A stretch of 64,000 nt of DNA from Rallus limicola. Lineage: Eukaryota > Chordata > Aves > Gruiformes > Rallidae. Positions 1 through 11,778 of this stretch are shown in pieces (the stretch's first letter is position 1; the number at the start of each line of letters is the position of its first letter). Position numbers and translations under genes: made by a program. The stretch covers positions 21,639,083 through 21,703,082 of the forward strand of contig JAKCOZ010000008.1 of NCBI GenBank assembly GCA_022605955.1. The letters are read 5' to 3'. Under the pieces are notes generated by a model. The model did no database searches. It saw nothing but the letters and a program-made list of their open reading frames with translations, and was not told where the DNA came from.

Positions 1-1684
1 TTGTAATTTTTTAAAATTTAATTTTAATTATCTAGCTAGAGTAACTATATCCAACTAAATGAATGATTTAAGAATTATTTCTGTCAAAATCAGTGGCTTA
101 TTTTCTGCATCTGATGCGCTTTACATTGTCATTGAACTGTCAGAGCCTAAAGGACATGAGGATTTTGAGAGTCCTATCTGGAGTGCCGCTGCTTATGCTT
201 GTATTTATATTGGTCTATGATTGTACAGTATCTGATTGTCTACCTGTTCTGGGAACTGTGCATGGTTCCCATCTTTTGTCACTTGGTATGCTAGTTTGTC
301 TTGTAACATCTTGCATGATGCCTGGTTATTTAATTCACAAAGGTAGTACTACCTCAAACTCGAGGCATATTTGCTTCCTGCTCTGGGTATCAAATCTCTG
401 TATATCTGATAGGTTTTCTCAGTTTAGTCCTCTATGCAGAGTTGAGATCCAGTGTGGTTTTTAGAAATAGTCCATATAATTGACAAACTTGCATCTCTAA
501 TTGACTTAAAAGCACGTCTGTGGCTGTGAAGTCTGCATAAACTCCATTAACCTGTTAGGTTCAGTAACCCCAAACCTCAAGGGGATGTTTTCCCCATTAG
601 TAGAGAGGGCCTGGCTGTCAGAAGTGGTGGTGGTGAGCAGGATGTCTTTAAGGTTCCTGTTCTTCAAAGCAACTTTGCTGCTCCTCTGCATAGTGGGGAG
701 TTGTACTGCTCCCGTGCTCCTTGCTTTTTTGTGCATGGTCTATCTCAGAGCAGCAGCCTTTGAGGGCTATCCAAAAGGGTCACAGCTCAGTCAGCCAAAG
801 CGGGGCACTTGGAGACTGCACCTTAGGATCGTTTGGTCATGGTAACTACCTCCAGGATCTATAACTATTTTCCTCCCCATATGGCAATTTAGGAAATGCC
901 TCCAAGAGTAAATAAATTATATCCCAGCAAGAAGGTACCTGCTGGAAAGATGAGTCATGTTTGATATGCCAAATAAATGAGGCAATGTTTATTTGTTTGG
1001 GCAGTGTGTTTTATATTGTGCCTCACAGTAATGCAAATAAATATTTTTGTTGCTCACTTGATCTCAGTGTTGCTTTTTATTCCAGCAACTGTGTTTTTGT
1101 GGTCCTCATGAATTTTCTCAGCATCTAACAATACGTGTAGGTGTGGCTTATATTTAAAACACAGAAAAGAAACAGCAGCATCACCCTAAAATTTCCTTTT
1201 GTAATGCATCATTTTGCTTTACTGTTTCCAGCCCATTGTTATCCTACATGTGTCACTTAGATGATAAATTAACTATAATATATTAAAAATGCTTGTTTTG
1301 CTTCAATATTCTCTAGCTGGACAGCTGATAGTAGCCATGACTATAAATATAGCTCTGGTAGATAATCTGATCTTAAACTTTATAGAACAATTTTGTATTG
1401 GGGGATCATATCTGTTTTGAAGAATCTGTGTAACATGGTTGTGACTGCGAAAGAGTCACTCCCCTTGGTGTCTTTGATACATTTTTCAATGATAGCAGGA
1501 TCTGTAGTTACGAATTACTAGCTTAGTGATCAGAAAGCTTTAAATATTAGTGTTTTGCATAAGGAAGCTACTGAGTTCTTCTGTTTTAGAATTTACTTTT
1601 TATTCTGATGAGAGGCTGTTTATCTTTTAGTGGTTATCTTTCTGACTTGTTTTTGGAAGGGGGGCAATGGGAGCTAGGTTGGAG

Positions 1685-1704
1685 GTGTGTGTGTGTGTGT
1701 GTGT
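1685..1704. repeat. (GT)10 microsatellite
   Basis: Ten uninterrupted GT units in the MTX2 upstream intron, probably length-polymorphic. Confidence 0.95.
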
Positions 1705-3746
1705 CTTTTTTATGAGGAAGAAATAGGAATGGGGAATAGGAGGAGAAATAGAAACTGGAACATAGGGTTTTTTTCTCCCACTATTGACATTCCTTTTTCC
1801 CGTTACTGATTTGGGGCACATGAATATCACCAGGGCAGATACATAGCTTGTTCATGGCTTTTTGAGCTTCCATGTGGTGAAAACACATCTGAATTTTGAG
1901 TCCTTCTGATCAAAAGAGCATGTGGAGTCAGATGCCATCAGATCTTTATGGAACATGGTTCACAACAAGATTCTAAATGTGCTGCAACTGGTCTCACAGA
2001 TCTTTCACAAAGTCTCCTTACAGCACCTCTTCATAATGCTGCTCTGGAATAGCTCTCAGAGGACATAGGCACAGATAGCTACATATAAAATAAAGAATAA
2101 AATCCAATGTCATAGTAAGTAGTTAGCGAGAGTGGAAGTTGACTGTTGTGAAACTGATGACCTTGCAATGCAGGTGGCACCTTGCATACCTCCTGTCAGC
2201 AGAGCAGATCAAGCAGACAGTGGAGCATGTTACTCTCAGTGTAGGTGTGAAACGCTGTTGCAGACTTTTTGTTTGAATTACTGAGCAGTGAGGACTGCAG
2301 ATGGAACATAGATTGTTGCTGTTTTAGTAACAATTGGACATATGACTTCTCACTGTTGAGTGAGATCAGGGCTCCTGACTATAGCTACGTTTCAGTTGAG
2401 AGGGGAGGACAGAGTCTTCTGGGAATTGCAAAGTAACTGTGGTGGTGCCTTCAGTAGTGAAAAAAACCACCACCAAAATCCCTGTCATCTTGTGGAAAGT
2501 CTTTGCTGATTCTGGTAGGGCTGTTGTTGGCAGTTGTTTTTCAATTCCGCTTCTGCCCATTGTTCTTGGAAACAGACTAAATTAACAATTCTTTTGTCTT
2601 TTACTGGGTTCAGGTTCTTTATATTTGCTGAAAATGCAACATAATGTCAAAGGAGCTGGTGCATTATCTCTGGTACGCCCTGGTATTTGCACCCCTTGTT
2701 CGTTAGCTTGAAGCAGTTTATTACACAGTCTGTTGAAAGTGAAGTCCATTTGATCTTAGGCTGCAAAATCTTGATAGTGAACGAAGTTTTATTTTCACTG
2801 CAAAGGAAAATACTAACCAGTAATGATAATGCAGCTGCAGGAAAGAGTGTTGTATGTAGAATGAAAGCTATCTCCTCCTTGTGAGATGTTCAGCTGTGTT
2901 CCCATTAAAGTTAATGAAAACGCATACACCTCCTGGGTGACATGACTCATGGTTAAAACCATTCGCTGCTTATTTATTGTGCAGTTTCTGTTATACAGCA
3001 TTCCTGCTTATCAGCCTTACCATAGCAAAAAAAGCCACCAAAGCCCAGAAGCAAATACACAACTATATTTTAAAATACCAAAACAACTCCACAGCTTCAA
3101 GGAGGGAAACATGGAGTTTTTAGTGGATTAAACCGAATTACCACAGGGAGCGTGCATTTCAGTCTGAGGTGGAGAGGCTGTCCAGGCCCTGTCTCCCTAT
3201 TACACCTGGTGCAGGTAAAGCTGTTTTGTTTAGTGCCTGGGTGTAAGGTGGCTGAGGAGGAGGGAGGGGGTTAATACATCAGTGCTGTGCCAGGCCTCTT
3301 GCCTCGAGTGGCAGTGTGGAGCATCTCTGTGCACTGTTCCAACTTGTCTGGAGGAGGAATGTGGATGCTGAGACTGCCTCTGTTATTACAGGTTCTTCTG
3401 AAATCTTTATGCAGGTAGTCTCAGCATCTTGCTTAAAAGGCTGTCTAAAATGTTCAGGATTGTGGAAATTCTCATAGCTGTCCTGAGGTTATAGAGCCTG
3501 CAGCTCATTATGTTAAGATATGTATTAATTGCTTGTGCAATTGATGTCCTTGTAAATGGTCTTTAATATATTCCAGGAAAGTGCATTTAGAATTGTCTGT
3601 TCTTAGTCCTGAATGACAGAAGGATGTTTGGGCAATTTAAAATTGTGTTACACAGACCAACTGCTTATTTACTTCAACAAGTAATCAAATAAATGTGTAA
3701 ATCATGCATGATTAATTGCCCTCAACAGATTTGTGATTTTTTTTTT

Positions 3747-3783
3747 GGGGGGTGGGGGTGGTGTGGTGGTGTGTGGGTGTGTG
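3747..3783. repeat. G/GT-rich low-complexity tract
   Basis: G6, T, G5, then alternating GT and GG units following a T run. The plus strand (the MTX2 RNA strand) could form a G-quadruplex, though the later G runs are only two to three long. Confidence 0.85.
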
Positions 3784-5238
3784 TATGAATTGTGGTTTGT
3801 TTTTTCTCTAGGCAAAACATTAGCAGAAATTTGAACTTGTTGCTGAGGCTTAAACAAAGAGTTAGTACTGAAATGAAAATCTGACAATCTCCTTTTTTAA
3901 AGAGAACAAAAGCTGAAATTCTTCATGATGAGAAATGCAGTATCAACATGATCAATCTAGCAGCATTGCGTTGTAGCTGAAAACATGCTTAAATCCCAAG
4001 CCATACAGGTACTATTTGTGAGTGAAACATCTTTCATATAGTTCTAAGATGAAATTACCCCTGAATGAATAGCATCTTCATTTATCTTCAAAACCTCTGT
4101 GCTACCAGTGAATCTACTCTTTCCGCATTCTACAACAAGAATTACATTATACCATTAGAGCAGTGTTGTGCTGCAGTGTAAAACAGATTGTTTTGGAGAA
4201 TGAACGTGGCTGTGCTATAAATTACGTTTACAGGTACAAAGGAATTTGTTATTTTGTTTAAAATAGTCACAAATATAATTAAGCTCTTAATTTATGTTAA
4301 ACTACAAATGTGGCCATTACCATAACTGGATTAGGAATTTAATCTGTCACTCAAAGAATGATACTGAACAGTTTTCATTTATAACCTTAGACATACTATT
4401 TCAGTTACAGGGTCTGCAGCTGTTTGATATGAAAACTGAATTATTCTGTAGATTTGTTCATGGTTTTTAACTTTAAAATGTGTTCTTGCAATAAAGTAGA
4501 GAATAACTCTTTAGTTGTCATCGCATATTGTCCTTTGTATGCTCATGAAATAGTGTAGAAATGAAAACAGAAAACGCCTTTCACTCTTTTCTCACAACAG
4601 CATTGTGTGAGCGCTTTTAGAAGTGCTGCTGAATAAGAGATGGCTTGGAATGGCTTGGTCTTTATTAAAAACTAATCATGAATAGATCTTCTTCAAATGA
4701 AGCCTGGAGTGTGCCATCTGAAAATGGTGTTCCTCATATGGGGACGTAAGTTGTGAACTATTTGAGTCTTGGCATAAGTAATTTCATTCTTGCCTCTGAT
4801 CTCAGAAACTGCAATCTGGATATGATTTACATTGAGTTGTAACTCATTTTTAATGAGTATATGTGTTTGCTCATGTGTATTATTCTGGGAGGGGACTGGG
4901 GGGGGGATGAGGAGAGCGTTGTGATGGAGCTCTGACAGGGTGATTCTCTGCCCGATGTGTGTTTGTTTCCAGCTGACAGTGTCCAAACAGCACTTCCTTC
5001 GCTGGGGAGGGCAAAGAGGAAGGGAGAGCAGGAGTAAAAATGGCACCTGGAACAATCAACTGTGGGAATAAACTCAAAACTCTCCCCTCCCTTCTCCTAT
5101 TTCTTCCTATTGTATTTCATGCACAGTGATTTTCCATCCTTGTCATCATAGGAAGACACAATGGCATCACTTTCTTCCATTGTTTTGAGGGCGGCAGCAG
5201 CAGCGGAGATGAGAATGTCAGCCGTGTGAGAGGAGGAA

Positions 5239-5255
5239 GGGGAGGGTGGGGTGGG
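5239..5255. repeat. G-tract cluster, predicted G-quadruplex
   Basis: Four G runs (4, 3, 4 and 3 long) separated by single bases on the plus strand. This fits the canonical intramolecular quadruplex pattern with one-base loops. Confidence 0.7.
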
Positions 5256-8200
5256 TTGCCCTGTGGCTGGCTGTGGTTCCTGGGCTCTGGGCCTTTGGAC
5301 TGTGCTAAAGCAGCACAAAAGTGATTGCTCTGATTATTTTTTTAGATAATTGAGATCCAATATGCTACCTATGTTTTGGATTTGAAATTGGACAGGCTAT
5401 AAGAAAACAAAACAAGCCCAAAGTTGACTGTGGGCTTTCAGCAACGCCGCTGTTGTAAATGTGCTCCATAATTTTGACAGGAGGTGTCTTCTGCCATGAT
5501 TTAAATGAATGATAGGCATAAGATTGTGGATTAATTTTGTAACAAGTGTCACTTCAAGGCTTCCTACCAGCCCTTTTCACACAGCTGCTGGTACTTTGTT
5601 CTCTTGTAGCAAAAATACCAGTTTCCTTGTTCTGTGCTGACTTTGCAAACAGCGTGGCTCATGCTGCTGCTCGCTGGGAGGAGAAGGCAGTGCAGTGCAA
5701 ACTGTGATCAACATGTGGTGGGCATGAAAGGCACCGAGAGGTTTCTCCATGCTGCTTCTTAATTATGTTGCCCTCTCTCCCACATTCTTTCCTTCCTAGT
5801 CTATAACACTGAATGTGGGGAGGGCAGGAAAGGACAGACATAATCTGTGTGGTGAGTGGCACCTCTTTTTCCTCCCTCTCCCCTGTTTCTCCTTATGGGC
5901 TTGCAGCCGCTCTCCACTTCCCTGCCTACAGCAGAGTCTCCCATTAAAAACAAGGTGCACAGAGGCAGTAGCAACTTTGTAGACTTGGTGATTTCAGTCT
6001 GGAATAAAGAGGTACTGTAGGTAAAAATATATTGTTCACGTTTCTCTCTTCCCACGTGCTGGAAGAGTGTGAGAAGGAGAGACTGTTAGCCTGCAGGGAG
6101 GAGAGACAGAAAGCAGGTGTGGGAGAGAAGCTAACAGACCTTATTAAGCCAAATCTTTATTTTTTTAATACCTTTATCTGTTTCTCACATTAACCACATC
6201 CAAAGAAAGGACATGCTTTGTTCCAGAAATAACTTAACATTTTTTGTGTGTTGAAGGTAAGTTGCTAAACTGGACAGTTTTCCAGGTGCCTGCTTCAGCC
6301 ATTGACCAGTGCCAATACTGCAACAGAAATTGGGCCCCTGTTTTTAAAATTACAGAAATGGAAATAATCAGTGGGACATACGGATATAGGTGGCATTCCT
6401 ACTGATGCCAGGGGAGTAAGCTCAGTTCTTCCCACTCTGAGATTTCATTACCCTTGTTTTATGCTGCATTAACTACTATGAGCCATGAAATTACTCATTC
6501 CTTTTAAAAGCCCAAGCATTTGGTTTGATGTCCTTGAGTTGTAGTGAATTCTGTATATTTTTGCTTGAATGAGGTTTCCTTTATTTATGTAAAGTCTATT
6601 GGGCTAATCCCTTGATCTTTTAAAACATGGGCAAGGGGAAATAAGAAAGTTAATCCAAATAGTTAACTCTCTGAATAGGTGTTAAGCACTAACTAATCTT
6701 TTCCCTGTGCTTAGAGTTTGTTTAGAAGAGTTGTTTTCAGAGTATCAGTAAATATTTTCAGTGAACATCTTTACTTTGAAGCAGAAAATTTTAGATGAAG
6801 TGATGTGTGCCAATTTTACTATGGACATTGAGAGCTATGTCTTCCACCTTCAGAAGAGCTGCAACTGCTGTAGTTATTAATGCATGAGAATCCTAGGTGC
6901 TGGAGGAGATCCATTGAGACCCACAATATTCACCCTGTTTGTTCTGTGCTAGTACCCTTATTTTTCCCCAGAGAAGAGAGCAGGAACTGTAATGCTGTTC
7001 TTTGGAATTGCAGGCATCTTCACAAGGCATGACAGTCAGCCATGCTCAGCTAGGCACTCAGCTGAGCATCTAGTTTTGCAGTTACTGTCTAGTTTACTGT
7101 TTTTAGGTGAATTTTCACTAGGGTTTAATTAACTAGCTTATGTATCACTTGGAATTCATTTGGCCCCTTTCAGTCCCTTTTTAAGTTGATCAGTCAAATT
7201 TATGATGCTAACAATAATCTCTGATGTACTAGAATAAGCCTGGGCCCTTGATCTTTCAGATTGCTCAGCTTTTGATGCCGTGTCTTTGAAGGGGTGTTGA
7301 TATCTTCATAAATCTCAGCAGGACTTCACTGGGGTGGTTTCAGCGTTCAGTGCCTCGCCCTTCACTCCAGAAGCACGCAGAGGAGCTGAACTCTGCCTTT
7401 TGCTGACGGTTTCTCTCACAAGAAAACCAAGGGTTTGCTCACCCGCTCAGATTATATATGTGAGGTACCCAAAGGGAAATGAGATGCTCTGAGCTGGAAT
7501 AATCAGTGTTCAACTGTGTCTTTTATGAGAGTTGGAAGCCATGGCGGTCTGAGACCATCTGCACACCAAATGTGCTAGTTCTTGTCATTCTCTATGAGTG
7601 GTCAGAAAGGGAACAAGTCCTCCCCTGATCACTGGGCTAAAGCGTTAAACGAGGTAGAGACTCAAAAATTGCTCCTTTGTCCTATATTCTCTTGGTAGGA
7701 TTTCTTTGCCACTTAGTGTCTAACATCACTTATTGTCTAAAAATCTAATTTATCTGATTGAATACATCAGGGAAAAAAAGAGTTTTTCTGGTAGTGGATA
7801 TCGATAAGAACACATTGGTCACGATCCTTGGCCATCTCTCTCTAAAAGAAACCATAATTTCCACAAATACAAAATGCACTCCCTGTGCTGGAAAAGCCAA
7901 ACGCACCTGTGTTGTTAGTACTCATAATTTCCAAAGCCTGTCACTCACACCAACGAAAGAATGTCAGTACTCTCATAGGAATGCAAATTGTAAGGCTTAT
8001 TTCCTAGGCTGAGCCCTCACAGTTTGGGATGGTACCATCTCCTCTTATCACTTTGCATGTATTTTTAATCAACTTGGAAGGCTATCCAGTGGACCATCAG
8101 TTTAAGCTGGATTGAGAAATGATACCAGCCCACTTCTTTCTAGGTAGTAATTACTTCAGCAGTGTATATCCAATAAGGATTAAACTTCTCTCATATTGTG

Positions 8201-8314
8201 GAGCTTTCCTTCATTTTCCTGCAGAACAATATTTAAGCAGCACTTAAAATTGAATAGGTTATACTTCGGTACAAATCACAGCTCAATGTAATTTTAATTC
8301 CCCAGGCTTCTGCC

Positions 8315-8327
8315 TTTTTTTTTTTTT
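8315..8327. repeat. Poly-T tract (T13)
   Basis: Thirteen T in a row in intron sequence. No flanking retroposon body was recognised. Confidence 0.9.
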
Positions 8328-11300
8328 AAGACAAAATAGCAAGGTGGTTTAAAAATAATTTTCAGGTTTATTGTGTGGCATTAAGTGATTTTGTCTTCAA
8401 CTCTTTCACTGTTCTGCTTTCTCTTGTTACATTTCAGTACTACTTCACCCCTCGTATTAAAGCTGATCCTAATTACAGGCAGAGGCTGAAGTGGAGTAGG
8501 TGTTGGCTGATGGGTGCTGAAGGGCCCTACTGGAGACACAGCTCCAGGGATCAGGTTTCCGAGCCTGGCAGGAGGAGTGCTGGGCTGAACTCAGAACCAG
8601 ATGGATTAGCCCAGTTTTAATCTTGAATCACTCTCCAGTTTCCCAAACTTAACAAAATGTGCATCAGGACTGGAGATGACTTTCCCAAGGAATTTTTTTG
8701 CAGGTTTTTGGTTTGGTGTTAACTTCAGGGCAGGCTGACGTAATTCTAAGCTTGCTGGAATCTGTTCTTTATTATGCAGAGTAGTGAACTTTTTATTTAC
8801 TTAATATTTGTTCCCACATTAGGGCTCAATTCTAGTTCAGCCTCCTCTCTCCTCTTTTCTTTACGAAGTGCAGAAGAGGCACATGGATGCAGTGGGTTTG
8901 CCTTTCCCAGAGGCTGAGGTGGCAGCGCATCCTCAGTCCCCTTTGCGTTAGGCCAGAGACTGAGGTAGCATTTCCCTGCCAAATGTAATAAAGGTCGATA
9001 TCCCTTGTTCTGCGGATGTTTATTGAGAAGGAGGAGGGAGGGAAAGGTCAGATTCAGATTTTTAATGGAAACTTGGCTGAACTCTTACACTGAAAAACTT
9101 TATTTGTGGTTTAGTCTCTGTGCTGTTTTTCACAGTCACAAACAGAGGTTTTAGCAGAAAACTTGTACAACATGATGTACAGGAGGTAATAATTCGCTGA
9201 ACCAACTCATAACCTAGGTGTTCTCTGCCAGCGTGTCTCATTTTTGACACACTACTTTTGAAAGTAAAAATAGTTCTCAGATTCACCTCCTTTTGCTTAA
9301 ATGTGCCTCTGCACTTACAAGCTTGTCAGTTACTCATGTGTTGTCTTAACTGCAGTGCAGTTCAGGCTTTTTTTTTTTCGTCCTGAACTTGCAGTGAGAA
9401 CAGAACATGGCAGTTACAGAATCCATCTCTATTTTAATGCGGAATTGCAGAGTTAATTTAGTGCTTTACTCTAAAGGAAATTAATTTGGTAAGCCTGGAC
9501 CAAATGAAACTTCATGTCTTTTTGAGGTGAAATTCAACAGGAGTGTGGTACCAGGTCGTTCTGCTCCTCCCACACAAAGATGAAATTGTTGAAGCTGTTG
9601 TTTGATGCCATCAGTTCTACAGCAGCACAGTACAGTTGAGATGTTGTTAACTACTGGTAGAACCTTCACAAAAAAGGGTCCCAGTGTATGAATTAGAGTG
9701 TATGTTGGTGGGTTACACCGTGTCCAGCAGTGGCATAGAAGTATGTACTTAATCAAAACATAGTTTGCACTCCTGTCTCTTACTTATTTCAAAAAAAGTT
9801 GCACATGGTGCCTCAGTTTGGGCAGAAGACATGATGCATATAGCAGTAGCTGGAACAGGCTGGACACTGCATGATCCTACAGAGCCAGCAGGCAAAGGAA
9901 GATCCAGGACTCTCCAGGCGAATGCCTTAAATTCTGTACAGAATTGGTCCTTTGGGTGTTACTGTTTGCATGGAGTTTGGGTGCTAAAACAGGAAGAGCA
10001 TTGGTTTTTGGTGAACTCTGGTGGATGCAGTCTTAGGAAGTGGGGTGGTGTCAAATGTGGCCAGTGCCTTGTATTTTCTTTGGGTCATAGTTGCTCTGGT
10101 AAGCAGTGATAAAGGTTCTGGTTGGGATGAGGTTTTGGTGGCGCTGTAGAGACCAGTTTATCACTAAGTAGTGCAGGACTTGCAGTGTTTGGCTGGTGTT
10201 GACCATGACGATGACTAGTACTCTCTCTTTATCTCCCGCTCTCTCTGCATGTGTATGTATAATAATTGGTTCCCAGCAACACTTTAAATTAGAGATGGGC
10301 TGAGCAAACCCAGGTGTGTGGTGGGTTTTGCGGAGCCTCTACAGTTCTGAGGTGGGCTCTCATTATCCGTAATCAGTGTCTTGGCTAGAAGTTTGTGACC
10401 ATAGTTCCTTGCTTTAAATTGGGATTTGGGTTTTAGTTAGGTAGTCTAAACCTGCAAGAGCCAAGTCTTGTAATGGACGGTGCAGGTCTGGGATTTGGTT
10501 GGAAAAGGAAGATTTTGTACCAGCACTTGGATTAGGGTTTGGGATTAATGAACTTGGAAGAGCACAAGGAAAAGGAGAGGGGCTGCTATTTTTGTTTGCT
10601 CAGTGGGTACAGAAGCCACAAAATTAGGACCAGGGCTGATGCCAGTGTTTGTTCGTGCCATGTGGTCTCATTTACTGCAGAGATCAGCAATCTCAAGGTT
10701 AAGGTTTGGGTTACTTTGATGTCTGTGATGAGGGTCTGAGCACATAAAGCTGTGATTGTGCAGCAGTCTGAAGAGCTAGGAGAAGCCTCATGTAGAAAGT
10801 GCCCAGTTACAGTGGCATTTTTCTGGATGGTGGTAGCCTTCGTGGTGTGGGGTTTCTTAACCTCAAGCCACTGTGTGGTAAAGTAATAAATAGGTGTCAT
10901 TTTGGAATCTGGAATTCTGACCGGTCTAATTGCAAAGACAAAATAAATGAGAGGACTTCATCTGAGTCATGAGAGACTCTAGAGGTTTAAGAATTTCCTT
11001 ATTTGCCTTGTTCTGTCCAAATTGCAGGTATTTTTCTTGATATTTTGCCATTTCAACAGAAACACGCTAAGGATTTTGTGGTGATGGCAGTGTTGACAAA
11101 AATCAGTATCCTAGTGAGAATGCTCTGGACCTAAGGTTACAGATAGAAAGCAGCAGTAAATCGATCACTTGTGCTCTCCATGATTCACATGAATTGCAGA
11201 TAATAAATACTTCCTCCCAGAGCAGACTTGTGTTCTGACAGTATCATAGGGCAAAACTTCGGGCAGCTGTTGTAAATCCAGTGTGGGAAGGTGCTGTATG

Positions 11301-11705
11301 TGTTTGCTGTGTTACTTGGCATGAACTTGTTAGCCAGCTTCAGCCAGAATAAGTAAGAACTGTGATTTTCAGGAGGGGCAAAACGTTGCTTAATTTCGTC
11401 CAGCCACTGCACTAATTGTTCCTGTCAGACACTGCTTCTTTGCTCATCTTGAAGAAAAACAGTGGAAATAGATGAAATTTCATTAGAAGAATTCTAGTCA
11501 ATGGCAGGATGATAGACAGTTGTCTAAGGAAGTTGTTTTTCTTTAACCTACCCTTCTTTTTTTCCCCAAAAGCACTATGCAGGGACCCGTGCTTCGTAAG
11601 CATGTACTAAGGACTAGCTAAGATGTAGTCAGATGTGTTGAGAAGAACATGCTTATTTGTTGCTGGTCTATGAATGCTTTTTAAATGTGACTCTTTTGTT
11701 TGCAG

Positions 11706-11778
11706 GCCTTTCTGCAAATGTGCAATCTGCCAATCCGGGTGGTTTGCAGGGCAAATGCCGAGTACATGTCCCCATCTG
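11706..11778 (+). CDS. MTX2: MTX2 coding exon ([10 protein letters not shown]...SPSG)
   Basis: The acceptor is TTTGTTTGCAG and the donor is GTAAGT. The 73-bp exon starts in phase 0 with Ala (about human residue 46) and ends after the first base of a Gly codon. It encodes the middle of the thioredoxin-like N-terminal domain, including the Cys-Arg-Ala-Asn-Ala-Glu-Tyr block typical of metaxin-2. Confidence 0.95.

Larger units (their letters stand above)
1..11705 (+). other. MTX2: MTX2 upstream intron (partial)
   Basis: Continuous non-coding sequence up to the acceptor at 11705. I searched by eye for the preceding metaxin-2 exon (coding for the segment before AFLQ) and did not find it, so it should lie left of the window. 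The intron holds a (GT)10 microsatellite at 1685-1704, G-rich tracts at 3747-3783 and 5239-5255, a T13 run at 8315-8327, and a short open frame at 8375-8620 discussed as a finding. No recognisable transposon copy was seen. Confidence 0.8.

Noticed and set aside
3258..5320. GC-richer patches near 3130-3340 and 4880-5320 considered as an MTX2 promoter or 5' exon
   Set aside because: CpG content is low and no sequence matching the first metaxin-2 exons was found. These are intronic.
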